A stretch of DNA of 64,000 nt. Source: Kribbella rubisoli. Its GTDB lineage: Bacteria; Actinomycetota; Actinomycetes; Propionibacteriales; Kribbellaceae. The notes beneath the pieces were generated by a model. That model searched no databases. It saw only the letters and a list, made by a program, of their open reading frames with translations, and had not been told where the DNA came from. Shown in pieces: positions 55,746-64,000 of this stretch; the first letter of the stretch is position 1; each line of letters opens with the position of its first letter. Position numbers and translations under genes: made by a program. Location: contig NZ_SHKR01000017.1 of assembly GCF_004217145.1 (NCBI RefSeq), forward strand, positions 310,001-374,000, given 5' to 3'.

Positions 55746-57734
55746 TTGACTGACCAAACGCTCCGCTGGGGCATCATCGGCACCGGCAACATCGCTTCCC
55801 GGTTCGCCAGCCAGGTGCCGACGTCGAAGACCAACGAGGTCGTCGCCGTCGGCAGCCGCTCCCTCGACTCGGCCAACGCCTTCGCCGACAAGTGGGACAT
55901 CGCGCACCGGCACGGTTCGTACGACGACCTGCTCGCCGACGAGACCGTCGACGCGGTCTACATCGCCACCCCGCACCCGATGCACGTCGAGTGGGCGATC
56001 AAGACCGCCGAGGCCGGCAAGCACGTGCTGTGCGAGAAGCCGCTCGCGATCAACCGGGCCTGGTCCGAGGCGATGATCGAGGCCGCGGTACGCAACGACG
56101 TCTTCCTGATGGAGGCGTTCATGTACCGGTGCCTGCCGCAGACCAAGCTGGTCGCCCAGCTCGTCCGCGACGGCGAGATCGGCACGGTCCACCAGATCCA
56201 GGCCACGTTCGCGTTCGCCGCCGGGTTCCGGCCCGAGTCGCGGATCTTCGCCGACGAACTGGCCGGCGGCGGCATCCTCGACGTCGGCGGCTACCCGGTG
56301 TCGTACTCGCGGCTCATCGCGGGTGTCGCGGCCGGGCAGCCGTTCGCCGACCCGGCCGCGGTGAGCGCGGTCGGTCATGTCGGCGAGACCGGCGTCGACG
56401 AGTGGAGTGTCGCCACGCTGTTCTTCGACGGCGGCGTCACCGCCCAGGTCAGCACCGGCGTACGGCTGGCCGACCAGAACCAGGTCCGGATCTTCGGCAG
56501 CGAGGGGTACCTCGTCGTCGAGGACCCGTGGTTCGGCGGCGACGGCAAGCCGAACCACGTCACCCTGCACAAGGTGGGGGAGGAGCCGCGGGACATCTCC
56601 GCGGAGCCCGCCCTCATCTACGCGGCCGAGGCCGAGGCCGTGCAGGCGGCGGTCCAGGCCGGGGCGAAGGAGGCCCCGGAGATGAGCTGGGCCGACACGC
56701 TCGGCAACCTCACCGTCCAGGACCAGTGGCGGGCGGCGATCGGGCAGCAGTACGCGAGCGAGCGGGACGACGCCATCATCCCGACCGCATCCGGCCGTCC
56801 GCTGGCCCGGCGCGACGACGCCCCGATGACCTACGGGAAGGTCTCCGGCCTCGACAAGCAGGTGTCCCGGCTCGTCATGGGCGTCGACAACCAGCAGACG
56901 CTGCCGCACGCCGCGGTGATCTTCGACGACTTCGTCGAGCGCGGCGGTACGACGTTCGACACGGCGTACATCTACGGCGGTGGCCGCGGCGAACGGCTGC
57001 TCGGGCAGTGGATGAAGTCCCGCGGCAACCGCGACGAGGTCGTTGTCATCGGCAAGGGTGCGCACACGCCGCACTGCAACCCCGAGGCGATCACCCGTCA
57101 GCTGCAGGAGAGCCTCGAGCGGCTGCAGACCGACCACGTCGACCTGTACCTGATGCACCGCGACAACGAAGAGATCCCGGTCTCGGAGTTCGTCGACGTC
57201 CTCGACGAGCACTTCAAGGCCGGCCGGATCAAGGCGTTCGGCGGCTCCAACTGGTCGCTGGAACGCTTCGACGAGGCCAACGCGTACGCCGAGGCGAACA
57301 GCAAGCAGCCGTTCACGCTGCTCAGCAACCACCTCAGCCTCGCCCGCGCGTACGACGTACCGTGGGCCGGCTGCCGGCATGTGTCCGACGAGGAGTCGCA
57401 GGCGTGGCTGCGCGAACGGCAGGTCGCGCTGTTCCCGTGGTCGAGCCAGGCCCGCGGGTTCTTCACCGGCCGGGCCAAGCCGGAAGACACCTCCGACGCC
57501 GAGCTCGTGCGCTGCTTCTACTCCGACGAGAACTTCCGCCGGCTGGACCGCGCGCGGGAGCTCGCGAAGGCCAAGGGAGTCGAGCCGACCGCCATCGCTT
57601 TGGCGTGGCTGCTCCACCAGCCGTATCCTGTATTTCCGCTGATCGGGCCGCGTCACATCAGCGAAACCCGCACCTCGACACCGGGACTTTCGGTGTCGTT
57701 GACCGAGGACGAAGTGGCCTACCTCACGTCCTGA
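55746..57734 (+). CDS. Gfo/Idh/MocA oxidoreductase fused to an aldo-keto reductase
   Basis: A 662-residue bifunctional protein. Residues 1-340 are a Gfo/Idh/MocA dehydrogenase (RWGIIGTGNIASRFASQV; HVLCEKPLAINRAWSE with the catalytic lysine). Residues about 360-662 are an aldo-keto reductase: TTFDTAYIYGGGRGERLLG carries the catalytic Asp/Tyr, DHVDLYLMHRDNEEIPV the histidine, and KAFGGSNWSLERF follows. The two halves could act in sequence on one sugar at C3/C1-type positions. The start is a TTG at 55746; no other in-frame start fits before the Rossmann motif. It probably belongs to the preceding importer operon. Confidence 0.92.
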   Translation: MTDQTLRWGIIGTGNIASRFASQVPTSKTNEVVAVGSRSLDSANAFADKWDIAHRHGSYDDLLADETVDAVYIATPHPMHVEWAIKTAEAGKHVLCEKPLAINRAWSEAMIEAAVRNDVFLMEAFMYRCLPQTKLVAQLVRDGEIGTVHQIQATFAFAAGFRPESRIFADELAGGGILDVGGYPVSYSRLIAGVAAGQPFADPAAVSAVGHVGETGVDEWSVATLFFDGGVTAQVSTGVRLADQNQVRIFGSEGYLVVEDPWFGGDGKPNHVTLHKVGEEPRDISAEPALIYAAEAEAVQAAVQAGAKEAPEMSWADTLGNLTVQDQWRAAIGQQYASERDDAIIPTASGRPLARRDDAPMTYGKVSGLDKQVSRLVMGVDNQQTLPHAAVIFDDFVERGGTTFDTAYIYGGGRGERLLGQWMKSRGNRDEVVVIGKGAHTPHCNPEAITRQLQESLERLQTDHVDLYLMHRDNEEIPVSEFVDVLDEHFKAGRIKAFGGSNWSLERFDEANAYAEANSKQPFTLLSNHLSLARAYDVPWAGCRHVSDEESQAWLRERQVALFPWSSQARGFFTGRAKPEDTSDAELVRCFYSDENFRRLDRARELAKAKGVEPTAIALAWLLHQPYPVFPLIGPRHISETRTSTPGLSVSLTEDEVAYLTS

Positions 57735-57741
57735 AGCCGAA

Positions 57742-57772
57742 TTGGTGGCTCGCTGACACCCATGTAACATGG
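57742..57772 (+). promoter_or_regulatory. rpmB promoter covered by a palindrome
   Basis: TTGGTG (57742-57747) and TAACAT (57765-57770) are 17 bp apart. CCATGT-A-ACATGG (57760-57772) is a perfect 13-bp palindrome over the -10 box, and outer TGACACC (57754-57760) matches GGTGTCA (57779-57785). Confidence 0.65.
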
Positions 57773-57806
57773 TCTGTCGGTGTCACGACCCTGAACACGG
57801 AGAATC

Positions 57807-58028
57807 ATGTCTAAGAAGTGCGATGTCTGCGGCAAGCAGCCGACGTTCGGCAACAGCGTTGCCCGCTTGGGTAAGGGCGCGATGATCCGCCGGGTCAAGG
57901 CTCGCACGCCCCGGCGGTTCAACCCCAACATCCAGCCGGTCCGGGCGCTCATCAAGGGCACCCCGACCAAGCTGAAGGTCTGCACGTCCTGCATCAAGGC
58001 CGGCAAGGTCCAGCGCGTCGTCGGCTGA
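57807..58028 (+). CDS. rpmB: 50S ribosomal protein L28, zinc-ribbon form
   Basis: A 73-residue ribosomal protein. Cysteine pairs CDVC (5, 8) and CTSC (59, 62) make it the zinc-binding C+ type. FGNSVARLGKGAMIRRVKAR and RRFNPNIQPVRAL are family segments. Actinobacteria often carry a second, cysteine-free copy used under zinc limitation; that copy is not in this window. ATG 57807 follows CGGAGAATC. A strong terminator follows. Confidence 0.97.
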   Translation: MSKKCDVCGKQPTFGNSVARLGKGAMIRRVKARTPRRFNPNIQPVRALIKGTPTKLKVCTSCIKAGKVQRVVG

Positions 58029-58055
58029 TCCCAGCTTTTACTCCGTGTAGGGCCT

Positions 58056-58089
58056 GAATAGGCGCCCGGGTTCCCCCGGGCGCCTATTC
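58056..58089. terminator. Bidirectional terminator after rpmB
   Basis: A perfect 15-bp stem (58056-58070 with 58075-58089) with a 4-base loop lies 27 bp past the rpmB stop. It is GC-rich with AT-rich ends, and serves the convergent gene as well. Confidence 0.88.
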
Positions 58090-58226
58090 GTATGCCCGGC
58101 GCACCCGGGGACTCTCGAGGGGATATCCACTCGAATTGGGGGTTCTTCGGCGGTGTACCAGTGGAGAACCCTCAACAGGAGGGGATGACCCCTCCGGTTG
58201 GAAACAGCGGTGGTGGGAGGGGCGGG

Positions 58227-59228
58227 TCAGTGGCGGCGGGCGATTACGGTGATCTCGTTGCGGTTGTGGTGCAGCTGACGAGCATGCAGTACGTCGTACT
58301 GCTCGCGGAGGACGTCGATCCCGCGCCGCGCGCCGTCGAGCGGGTTCTTGCCGCCGCCCTTCAACGTGACGATCGCCAGCCCACCGCGGCGTAGCTGAGC
58401 CGCCGCATCGAGCATCATCCGGGCGCTCAGGAGCTGGTCCATGCGCATGTCGTTGACCACCACGTCGAAGCGGACCCGGTTCGCCGCGAAGAAGCGGCCC
58501 GCGGTCGTCGCTTCGTGATGGATCCGCCGATCGCCGCGCAGCCGCGGGTCCAGCGAACCAGGGTCCACAGACCACACCTCTTGCCCGTGCTGCCGCAGAA
58601 TCCGCGTCCAGCCGCCTGGCGAGGCACCCAGGTCGACCGCCTTCCCACCGGCGGGCAGGTTCAGCCCGAAGGTCGCGATCGCCTCCTCGAGCTTGAACTC
58701 CGACCGCGACACCCGCTCGTCCCCGCGAGCCAGCCGCATCCGCCCACCCGGCCAGTCCGACAGGCTGTCCGACAGCCGGTTCACGCCGATCAGCAGCTGC
58801 TTGCCGACCGCGACGCCGGAGACGACGACGTCCTGGCCGGACCGGCTGCTCGTCACCCCGCGGCCGGCCAACGCTTCGACGATCAGGTGGTGGTGGGAGC
58901 TCCCGGTGCCGTCGACCCAGGTCTGCACCGCGACCGACTTGGCCGTGACCTCCTCGAGCAGCGTCGTCGCGAGCTCGGGCTCGGTCGGCAGGTCGTCCAA
59001 CGGGTAGCCGGCGATCTCGCGGGTCAGATGCCGGACGAACATGATGCGGCCTTCGTCACACGCCGCCGCGAACTCCTCGACCGGAACTGCCGTGTCGGCC
59101 AGCCGAGCCACCTCGGCCCCGAGCCGCTCGAACCGATGCTCACCCGGAAACGCCTCCCGGATCTCCCGGACCGCGTACCGGTAACTGTCGGACGCGAACG
59201 AGAACAACACACTCCGGACGCCGCTCAC
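58227..59228 (-). CDS. RlmM/FtsJ-type SAM-dependent RNA methyltransferase
   Basis: A 333-residue protein. Motif I of the FtsJ/RrmJ methyltransferase fold is KAVDLGASPGGWTRIL (about residue 195), with FDVVVNDMRMDQLLS and LAIVTLKGG as motifs IV and VI-like, giving the K-D-K-E pattern. The N-terminal 170 residues resemble the RNA-binding part of 23S rRNA 2'-O-methyltransferase RlmM. GTG 59228 is chosen; a GTG four codons later is equally possible. The rRNA target is inferred only. Confidence 0.85.
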   Translation of the reverse strand: MSGVRSVLFSFASDSYRYAVREIREAFPGEHRFERLGAEVARLADTAVPVEEFAAACDEGRIMFVRHLTREIAGYPLDDLPTEPELATTLLEEVTAKSVAVQTWVDGTGSSHHHLIVEALAGRGVTSSRSGQDVVVSGVAVGKQLLIGVNRLSDSLSDWPGGRMRLARGDERVSRSEFKLEEAIATFGLNLPAGGKAVDLGASPGGWTRILRQHGQEVWSVDPGSLDPRLRGDRRIHHEATTAGRFFAANRVRFDVVVNDMRMDQLLSARMMLDAAAQLRRGGLAIVTLKGGGKNPLDGARRGIDVLREQYDVLHARQLHHNRNEITVIARRH

Positions 59229-59355
59229 CCCGGAACCGTACCTAACGACAGGACGTAGTCGCCTACGTATACGCCGGTGCACGCGTGGCGAACCGGCCGA
59301 ACCCGCTCCGGAGGGCACCACCACCTGTCGTTCCGTACGCGTTAGCCTTCCCCGC

Positions 59356-60969
59356 GTGGAGGAATTGACGGTCGAGGTGTTGCGGGCCTGGGCGCGGACG
59401 GCGCTGGCGGAGCTGGCGCGGGCCCGGACCGAGATCGACGAACTGAACGTGTACCCGGTGCCGGACGGCGACACCGGCACCAACCTCTACCTGACCTGGG
59501 AAGCCGCCTGCGACGCCCTGCCCAAGGGCGAGCTGACCTTCACCGAGGCGATCCAGGCCTTCGGCCGCGGCGCCCTCCTCGGCGCCCGTGGGAACTCCGG
59601 CGTGATCACCTCCCAGCTGATCCGCGCCTGCGGCCTCCGTCTCAACGAGAACCTCCCGCACCACCAGACCGACGGCGTCCTCACCGACCCCCGGATGAGC
59701 GAACCCGCCGCCTTCGCCGACGCGCTGAAGTACGCCGCCGACGCCGCGTACGGCGCGGTCGCCCAACCCGTCGAAGGCACGATGCTCACCGTCGCCCGCG
59801 CCGCCGCGACCGGAGCGATGACGGCCGCGAACGACGGGAAGACACTCGCAGACGTCTGCCTCGCCGCGGTCGCCTCCGCCCGGCAGGCCCTCACCAAGAC
59901 CACCGAACAGCTCGACGTACTCCGGCGCGCAGGCGTCGTTGACGCCGGGGGAGCCGGCCTGGTGGTGATCCTCGGCGCGATGGAATCGGTGCTCACCGGA
60001 CAGCACGTCCACGTGGTGGTGCCGGCACGGGTCGAACCGCAAGGCGAGAGCGCCGAGAGCCAGGACGGACCGGCGTACGAGGTGATGTATCTGCTCGACG
60101 CGCCCGACGACAAGGTCGGCGATTTCCGGCAGAGCCTGGCCACGCTCGGCGACTCGGTCGTCGTGGTCGGCGGCGACGGGCTCTGGAACGTGCACGTCCA
60201 CACCGACGACGTCGGCGCCGCGATCGAGCACGGCATCGACATCGGTCGCCCGCACCGCATCCGGGTTACCCACTTCGCCGACCAGATCCACCACCACGAG
60301 CCCGCCCCGGGCCGCGCCGTGATCGCCGTCGTAGCCGGAGACGGACTGGCCGACCTGTACGCCGAGGCCGGCGCCCGGGTCATCCGCGGCGGTCCCGGCC
60401 GGCGCTGCTCGACCGGCGAGCTGTTGCAGGCGATCGAGCAGTCCCAGGCGCCCGAGATCGTGATCCTGCCCAACGACCAGGACTCGATCGCGGTCGCCGA
60501 GGCCGCCGCCACCGCGGCCCGGCAGGACGGCATCCGGGTCGCGGTGATCCCGACCCGCGCGCAGGTCCAGGGCCTGGCCGCGATCGCCGTCCACGACCCG
60601 GAGCGCAGCTTCGACGACGACGTCGTACACCTCTCGGCAGCCGCCGGGCAGACCCGGCACGGCGCAGTGACCATCGCGATCAAAGACGCCTGGACGATGG
60701 CCGGCCGGTGCCGGATCGGCGACGCGCTGGGCGTGGTCGACGGAGACTTCGCGCTGATCACGGAAGACTTGGAGACGGCCGCGGTAGGCGTCGTCGACCG
60801 GCTGCTCGGCGGCGGAGGCGAGCTGCTCACGATCGTCACCGGCCGGGACGCGGACCCGGCGCTGGCCGAGGCCGTGGAGCGGCACGTGCGCCGGCAACGC
60901 AAAGATGTCGACGTCGTGGTGTACGACGGAGGGCAGGACAGGTACCCGTTGCTGATCGGGGTGGAATGA
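59356..60969 (+). CDS. fakA: DAK2-domain fatty-acid kinase subunit (FakA/YloV type)
   Basis: A 537-residue protein. The N-terminal DAK2 (kinase) domain has ELNVYPVPDGDTGTNLYLTW (metal-ATP site) and GALLGARGNSGVITSQLI. A middle and a C-terminal DegV-like domain follow (VEPQGESAESQDGPAYEVMYLL; IVILPNDQDSIAVAEAA). In Firmicutes FakA phosphorylates fatty acids bound to FakB. It precedes recG in nearly all actinobacteria, as here, with a 4-bp ATGA overlap. The start codon is GTG. Confidence 0.92.
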   Translation: MEELTVEVLRAWARTALAELARARTEIDELNVYPVPDGDTGTNLYLTWEAACDALPKGELTFTEAIQAFGRGALLGARGNSGVITSQLIRACGLRLNENLPHHQTDGVLTDPRMSEPAAFADALKYAADAAYGAVAQPVEGTMLTVARAAATGAMTAANDGKTLADVCLAAVASARQALTKTTEQLDVLRRAGVVDAGGAGLVVILGAMESVLTGQHVHVVVPARVEPQGESAESQDGPAYEVMYLLDAPDDKVGDFRQSLATLGDSVVVVGGDGLWNVHVHTDDVGAAIEHGIDIGRPHRIRVTHFADQIHHHEPAPGRAVIAVVAGDGLADLYAEAGARVIRGGPGRRCSTGELLQAIEQSQAPEIVILPNDQDSIAVAEAAATAARQDGIRVAVIPTRAQVQGLAAIAVHDPERSFDDDVVHLSAAAGQTRHGAVTIAIKDAWTMAGRCRIGDALGVVDGDFALITEDLETAAVGVVDRLLGGGGELLTIVTGRDADPALAEAVERHVRRQRKDVDVVVYDGGQDRYPLLIGVE

Positions 60970-63215
60970 GGACCGACATCGACCGCAAGCTCCGCGACTT
61001 CCTCGGGGCGAAGACGGCCAAGACGTTCGCCGACGTGCTCGAGATCGAGACCGTCGGCGAACTGCTGCGCCATTACCCGCGGCGGTACCTGAAGAAGGGC
61101 GAGCTGACCCCGTTCGACGAGCTCGAGGTCGGCGACCAGGCCACCGTCAACGGGCGGGTCAAGAAGGTCACCGCCCGCTCGCTGGACAGCAAGGTCGAGA
61201 TCAGGCCGGACGAGGTCCACAAGTTCCGCAAGCGGCGGACGATCACCAAGGTCGTCGTCACCGACGGCCGCAACGACCTGGAAGCGGCGTTCTTCAACCA
61301 GCCCTGGCTCCTGACGAAGCTCACGCCCGGCACCTCAGCCCTGTTCTGGGGTGAGGTGACGATGTTCCGCACCACCATGCAGCTGAAGAACCCCGGCACC
61401 GAGATCCTCGACGAGGAGGACCTGACCGAGGCCGAGATCGAGCGCCGGGCCCGCCCGTTCCGCCCGCTCTACCCGGCCACCGCGAAGTTGCCCACCGCAA
61501 CGATCGAGCGGTCGGTGAAGATCGTGCTGGACAGTCTCGACGAGCGGCTGGACGACCCAATCCCGGACCTGATCCTGCGCAACGAGAAGCTGCTCGGCCT
61601 GCGCGAAGCCCTGCAGCTGGTGCATCTTCCGGACACCGAGAAGGACATCCACGACGCCCAGCAACGGTTCCGGTTCGAGGAAGCGTTGGTGATGCAAACG
61701 ATCCTCGCCCAGCGGCGGGCGGTGACGGACGCGCTGAACGCCGTACCTCGGCCGCGCGTCGAGGGCCGTCTGCTCGACGAGTTCGACCAGCGGCTGCCGT
61801 TCCAGCTGACCGAGGGCCAGGCCGAGGTGGGGGAGGAGATCTTCGCCGACCTGGCCCGTCCGCACCCGATGCACCGGCTCCTGCAAGGTGAGGTCGGCTC
61901 CGGCAAGACCGTGGTCGCGCTGCGGGCGATGCTGTCCGTGGTCGACAACGGCGGTCAGGCGGCGCTGCTCGCTCCGACCGAAGTGCTCGCCGTCCAGCAC
62001 CACAAGACGCTGACGAAGATGCTCGGCGACCTGGCGGAGCAGGGGATGCTCGGCGGCGCGGAGCATGCCACCAAGATCGGTCTGCTGACCGGCTCGCTGA
62101 ACGCCGCAGGACGCCGTACGGCGATGCTCGATGCGGCCAGCGGATCCGCGGGGATCGTCGTGGGGACGCATGCGCTGCTCGAGGACAAGGTGCAGTTCGC
62201 GGATCTCGGGCTTGTCGTGGTCGACGAGCAGCACCGGTTCGGCGTCGAGCAGCGGGCCGCGCTGAGTGCGAAGTCCGGCGACAACACCCCGCACGTCCTG
62301 GTGATGACGGCGACGCCGATCCCGCGGACAGTCGCGATGACGGTGTTCGGCGACCTCGCGGTCTCGACGTTGACCCAGCTCCCGGCCGGGCGTTCGCCGA
62401 TCCAGTCCTCGGTCGTCCCCGCCAAGGAGAAGCCGGAGTGGCTGCAGCGCGCCTGGAACCGGGTCCGCGAAGAGGTCGGCAAGGGGCACCAGGTGTACGT
62501 CGTGTGCCCGCGGATCGGGGACGACGTCAAGAACGCCGGTGACGAAGAAGGCGAGTTCGCGGCCGGCGAGGAAGAACAGGCCGGCGGCAAGAAGCAGCAG
62601 GCCCGTCCGCCGATCTCGGTGATGCAGGTGGCCGAGGCGCTGGGCGAGATCCTGCACGACCTGCGCGTCGACATCCTGCACGGGCGGCTGCCGGCCGACG
62701 AGAAGGACGCCGTGATGTCGCGGTTCGCCGCCGGCGAGATCGACGTGCTGATCGCGACGACGGTGATCGAGGTCGGTGTCGACGTACCGAACGCCTCGAC
62801 GATGGTGATCATGGACGCCGACCGGTTCGGCATCTCGCAGCTGCACCAGCTCCGCGGCCGGGTCGGCCGGGGCAAGGTGCCCGGGTTGTGCCTGCTGGTC
62901 ACGGATCTGTGGCCGGGGTCGCGCTCGTACGGGCGACTCGACGCGGTCGCGTCCACGACCGACGGCTTCGAGCTGTCCCGGATCGACCTGGAGACCAGGC
63001 GCGAGGGCGACGTACTGGGCGTGGCGCAGTCCGGGCGCCGGACCAGCCTGAAGCTGCTCAGCGTGCTCCGCGACGAGGACATCATCCTCGCCGCGCGGCA
63101 TGTGGCGAACTCGATCGTCTCGGTGAACGCGGAGCTGACCGAGTACCCGGTGCTTAGGTCCGTCGTACGCAGCGCCCTCGAGTCCGAGACCACCGAATAC
63201 CTGGAAAAGACGTGA
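60966..63215 (+). CDS. recG: ATP-dependent DNA helicase RecG
   Basis: A 749-residue branch-migration helicase for fork reversal and recombination. The N-terminal wedge/OB domain precedes residue 200. Walker A is LLQGEVGSGKTVVALRAML (about residue 303), motif II is VVDEQHRFGVEQR (about 418), motif III is MTATPIPRTVAMTVFG, and motif VI is HQLRGRVGRGKVPG. A charged insert (about residues 520-545) in the second RecA fold is longer than in E. coli. ATG 60966 overlaps fakA by 4 bp; the stop overlaps rsmD by 4 bp. Confidence 0.97.
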   Translation: MRTDIDRKLRDFLGAKTAKTFADVLEIETVGELLRHYPRRYLKKGELTPFDELEVGDQATVNGRVKKVTARSLDSKVEIRPDEVHKFRKRRTITKVVVTDGRNDLEAAFFNQPWLLTKLTPGTSALFWGEVTMFRTTMQLKNPGTEILDEEDLTEAEIERRARPFRPLYPATAKLPTATIERSVKIVLDSLDERLDDPIPDLILRNEKLLGLREALQLVHLPDTEKDIHDAQQRFRFEEALVMQTILAQRRAVTDALNAVPRPRVEGRLLDEFDQRLPFQLTEGQAEVGEEIFADLARPHPMHRLLQGEVGSGKTVVALRAMLSVVDNGGQAALLAPTEVLAVQHHKTLTKMLGDLAEQGMLGGAEHATKIGLLTGSLNAAGRRTAMLDAASGSAGIVVGTHALLEDKVQFADLGLVVVDEQHRFGVEQRAALSAKSGDNTPHVLVMTATPIPRTVAMTVFGDLAVSTLTQLPAGRSPIQSSVVPAKEKPEWLQRAWNRVREEVGKGHQVYVVCPRIGDDVKNAGDEEGEFAAGEEEQAGGKKQQARPPISVMQVAEALGEILHDLRVDILHGRLPADEKDAVMSRFAAGEIDVLIATTVIEVGVDVPNASTMVIMDADRFGISQLHQLRGRVGRGKVPGLCLLVTDLWPGSRSYGRLDAVASTTDGFELSRIDLETRREGDVLGVAQSGRRTSLKLLSVLRDEDIILAARHVANSIVSVNAELTEYPVLRSVVRSALESETTEYLEKT

Positions 63216-63772
63216 CGCGGATAGTCGGGGGAGCGGCCGGCGGGCGGCGGATCGCCGTACCGGCGGGGAGCGGGACCAGGCCGACCGCGGACCGGGTGCG
63301 GGAGGCGCTGTTCTCGTCGCTGGAGTCGGAGTTCGGCAGCTTCGACGGGCTGGCCGTGCTCGATCTGTACGCGGGATCGGGCGCGATCGGGCTCGAAGCG
63401 CTGTCCCGTGGCGCGGCGAACGTGATGCTGGTCGAGTCGGACCGGAGGGCCGCCGACGTGATCGCGGCCAACATCAAGGTCGTGGGCCTGCCCGGCGTGA
63501 AGCTCGTGACACGCCCGGTGGAGAAGATCACTGCGGGTGAGGTTCCGGCCGCGTTCGACCTGGTCTTCGCGGACCCGCCGTACAAGCTGGAGACCACTGA
63601 GCTGCAGGACGTGCTGACCGACCTGGCCGGGCGCGGGTGGCTCGCGGACGACGCCGTGGTGGTCGTCGAGCGGGGCAAGCGGGAGCCGTGGGAGTGGCCG
63701 GAGGGGTTCGCCGCGCTACGAGACCGCAAGTACGGCGAGGCCCGGCTTTGGTACGGTCACCGCCATGGCTAA
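63212..63772 (+). CDS. rsmD: 16S rRNA (guanine(966)-N(2))-methyltransferase
   Basis: A 186-residue methyltransferase. The start MTRIVGGAAGGRRIAVPAGS and the segment TRPTADRVREALFSSL are family marks; LDLYAGSGAIGLEALSRGA binds SAM and FADPPYKLE is the catalytic DPPY. GTG in a GTGA overlap with recG. It overlaps coaD by 8 bp, the standard rsmD-coaD pairing. Confidence 0.96.
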   Translation: MTRIVGGAAGGRRIAVPAGSGTRPTADRVREALFSSLESEFGSFDGLAVLDLYAGSGAIGLEALSRGAANVMLVESDRRAADVIAANIKVVGLPGVKLVTRPVEKITAGEVPAAFDLVFADPPYKLETTELQDVLTDLAGRGWLADDAVVVVERGKREPWEWPEGFAALRDRKYGEARLWYGHRHG

Positions 63773-64000
63773 GGCGGTCTTTCCAGGGACCTTTGATCCA
63801 CCGACGGTCGGGCATCTCGACATCGTCACCCGGGCGGCCGCCGCCTTCGACGAGCTGATCGTCGCGACCGGGGTGAACCAGTCGAAGAACCGGCTGTTCG
63901 AGCCGCAGGAGCGGATCGAGATGCTCACCGAGCTGATCGCGCCGTTCCCGAACGTCCGGGTCGGCACCTTCGACGGGCTGCTGGTCGACTACTGCCGGGC
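63765..64000 (+). CDS. coaD: Phosphopantetheine adenylyltransferase, 3' end cut off by the window
   Basis: The first 78 residues of CoaD, which makes dephospho-CoA. KAVFPGTFDPPTVGHLDIVT carries the nucleotidyltransferase TxGH motif, and VNQSKNRLFEPQERIEML is the conserved second segment. The ATG overlaps the rsmD stop. About half of the protein lies beyond the window. Confidence 0.96.
   Translation, partial: MAKAVFPGTFDPPTVGHLDIVTRAAAAFDELIVATGVNQSKNRLFEPQERIEMLTELIAPFPNVRVGTFDGLLVDYCR

Noticed and set aside
55599..57770. Minus-strand 723-codon frame
   Set aside because: Antisense shadow of the fused oxidoreductase gene; high GC keeps the opposite frame open.
59244..59332. AACGACAGG and CCTGTCGTT 71 bp apart before fakA
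   Set aside because: Nine-base arms at this distance are expected by chance often enough; no promoter alignment supports it.

Overview
This is a high-GC (about 70%) actinobacterial chromosome segment. Codon use, many GTG starts, ATGA/GTGA stop-start overlaps, a HupB-type histone-like protein with a PAKKA tail, an F420-biosynthesis guanylyltransferase, and two sugar ABC importers with no ATPase gene of their own all point to Propionibacteriales. The style is closest to Kribbella or a relative; the genus is an inference.

The backbone is the conserved actinobacterial housekeeping order gltX - tRNA-Gln/tRNA-Glu - ndgR/leuCD - (corA) - hupB - cofC/plsC - gpsA - ddl - DUF3515/Lrp - thiL/thiD - rpmB - rlmM-like/fakA - recG - rsmD - coaD. 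It is split by accessory blocks:
(A) 3.3-9.3 kb: a LacI-controlled importer with a nucleoside hydrolase, plus an unknown gene.
(B) 18.7-32.5 kb: ROK-controlled sugar oxidoreductase and isomerase, several regulators paired with MFS transporters or small proteins, a PLP sulfur enzyme, and a TetR/P450 pair.
(C) 33.8-38 kb: a secreted DUF3494 protein on a (PTTP)n stalk followed by a class F sortase, then an ECF42 sigma factor with its DGPF partner.
(D) 41.4-57.7 kb: ROK/HAD/MFS/SMP-30 genes, a CHAP-domain wall hydrolase, a minisatellite, a frameshifted DUF222-HNH (13E12-type) element, a GxGYxYP protein, and a second importer feeding a Gfo/Idh/MocA-aldo-keto reductase fusion.

Regulation is unusually legible. 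Nearly every local regulator has a clear inverted repeat in its own intergenic region: LacI tandem boxes at 3299-3327, NdgR at 10680-10698, ROK at 19860-19883, MerR at 25289-25303, DeoR at 27492-27508, and TetR at 31280-31294. The leuD-corA gap has a long hairpin and then a folded leader with a 19-residue upstream open reading frame whose Shine-Dalgarno sequence is buried in the fold.

The observations most worth following are the corA leader peptide, the glutamyl-tRNA synthetase whose HIGH motif reads TVGN, the class F sortase with no arginine after its cysteine beside a stalked DUF3494 protein, the adjacent perfect hairpins carrying two opposed DnaA-box-like 9-mers next to the DUF222-HNH element, and the signal-less CHAP hydrolase. 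No CRISPR array, complete insertion sequence or prophage was seen. All functional calls come from reading the sequence and family knowledge; no database search was run.
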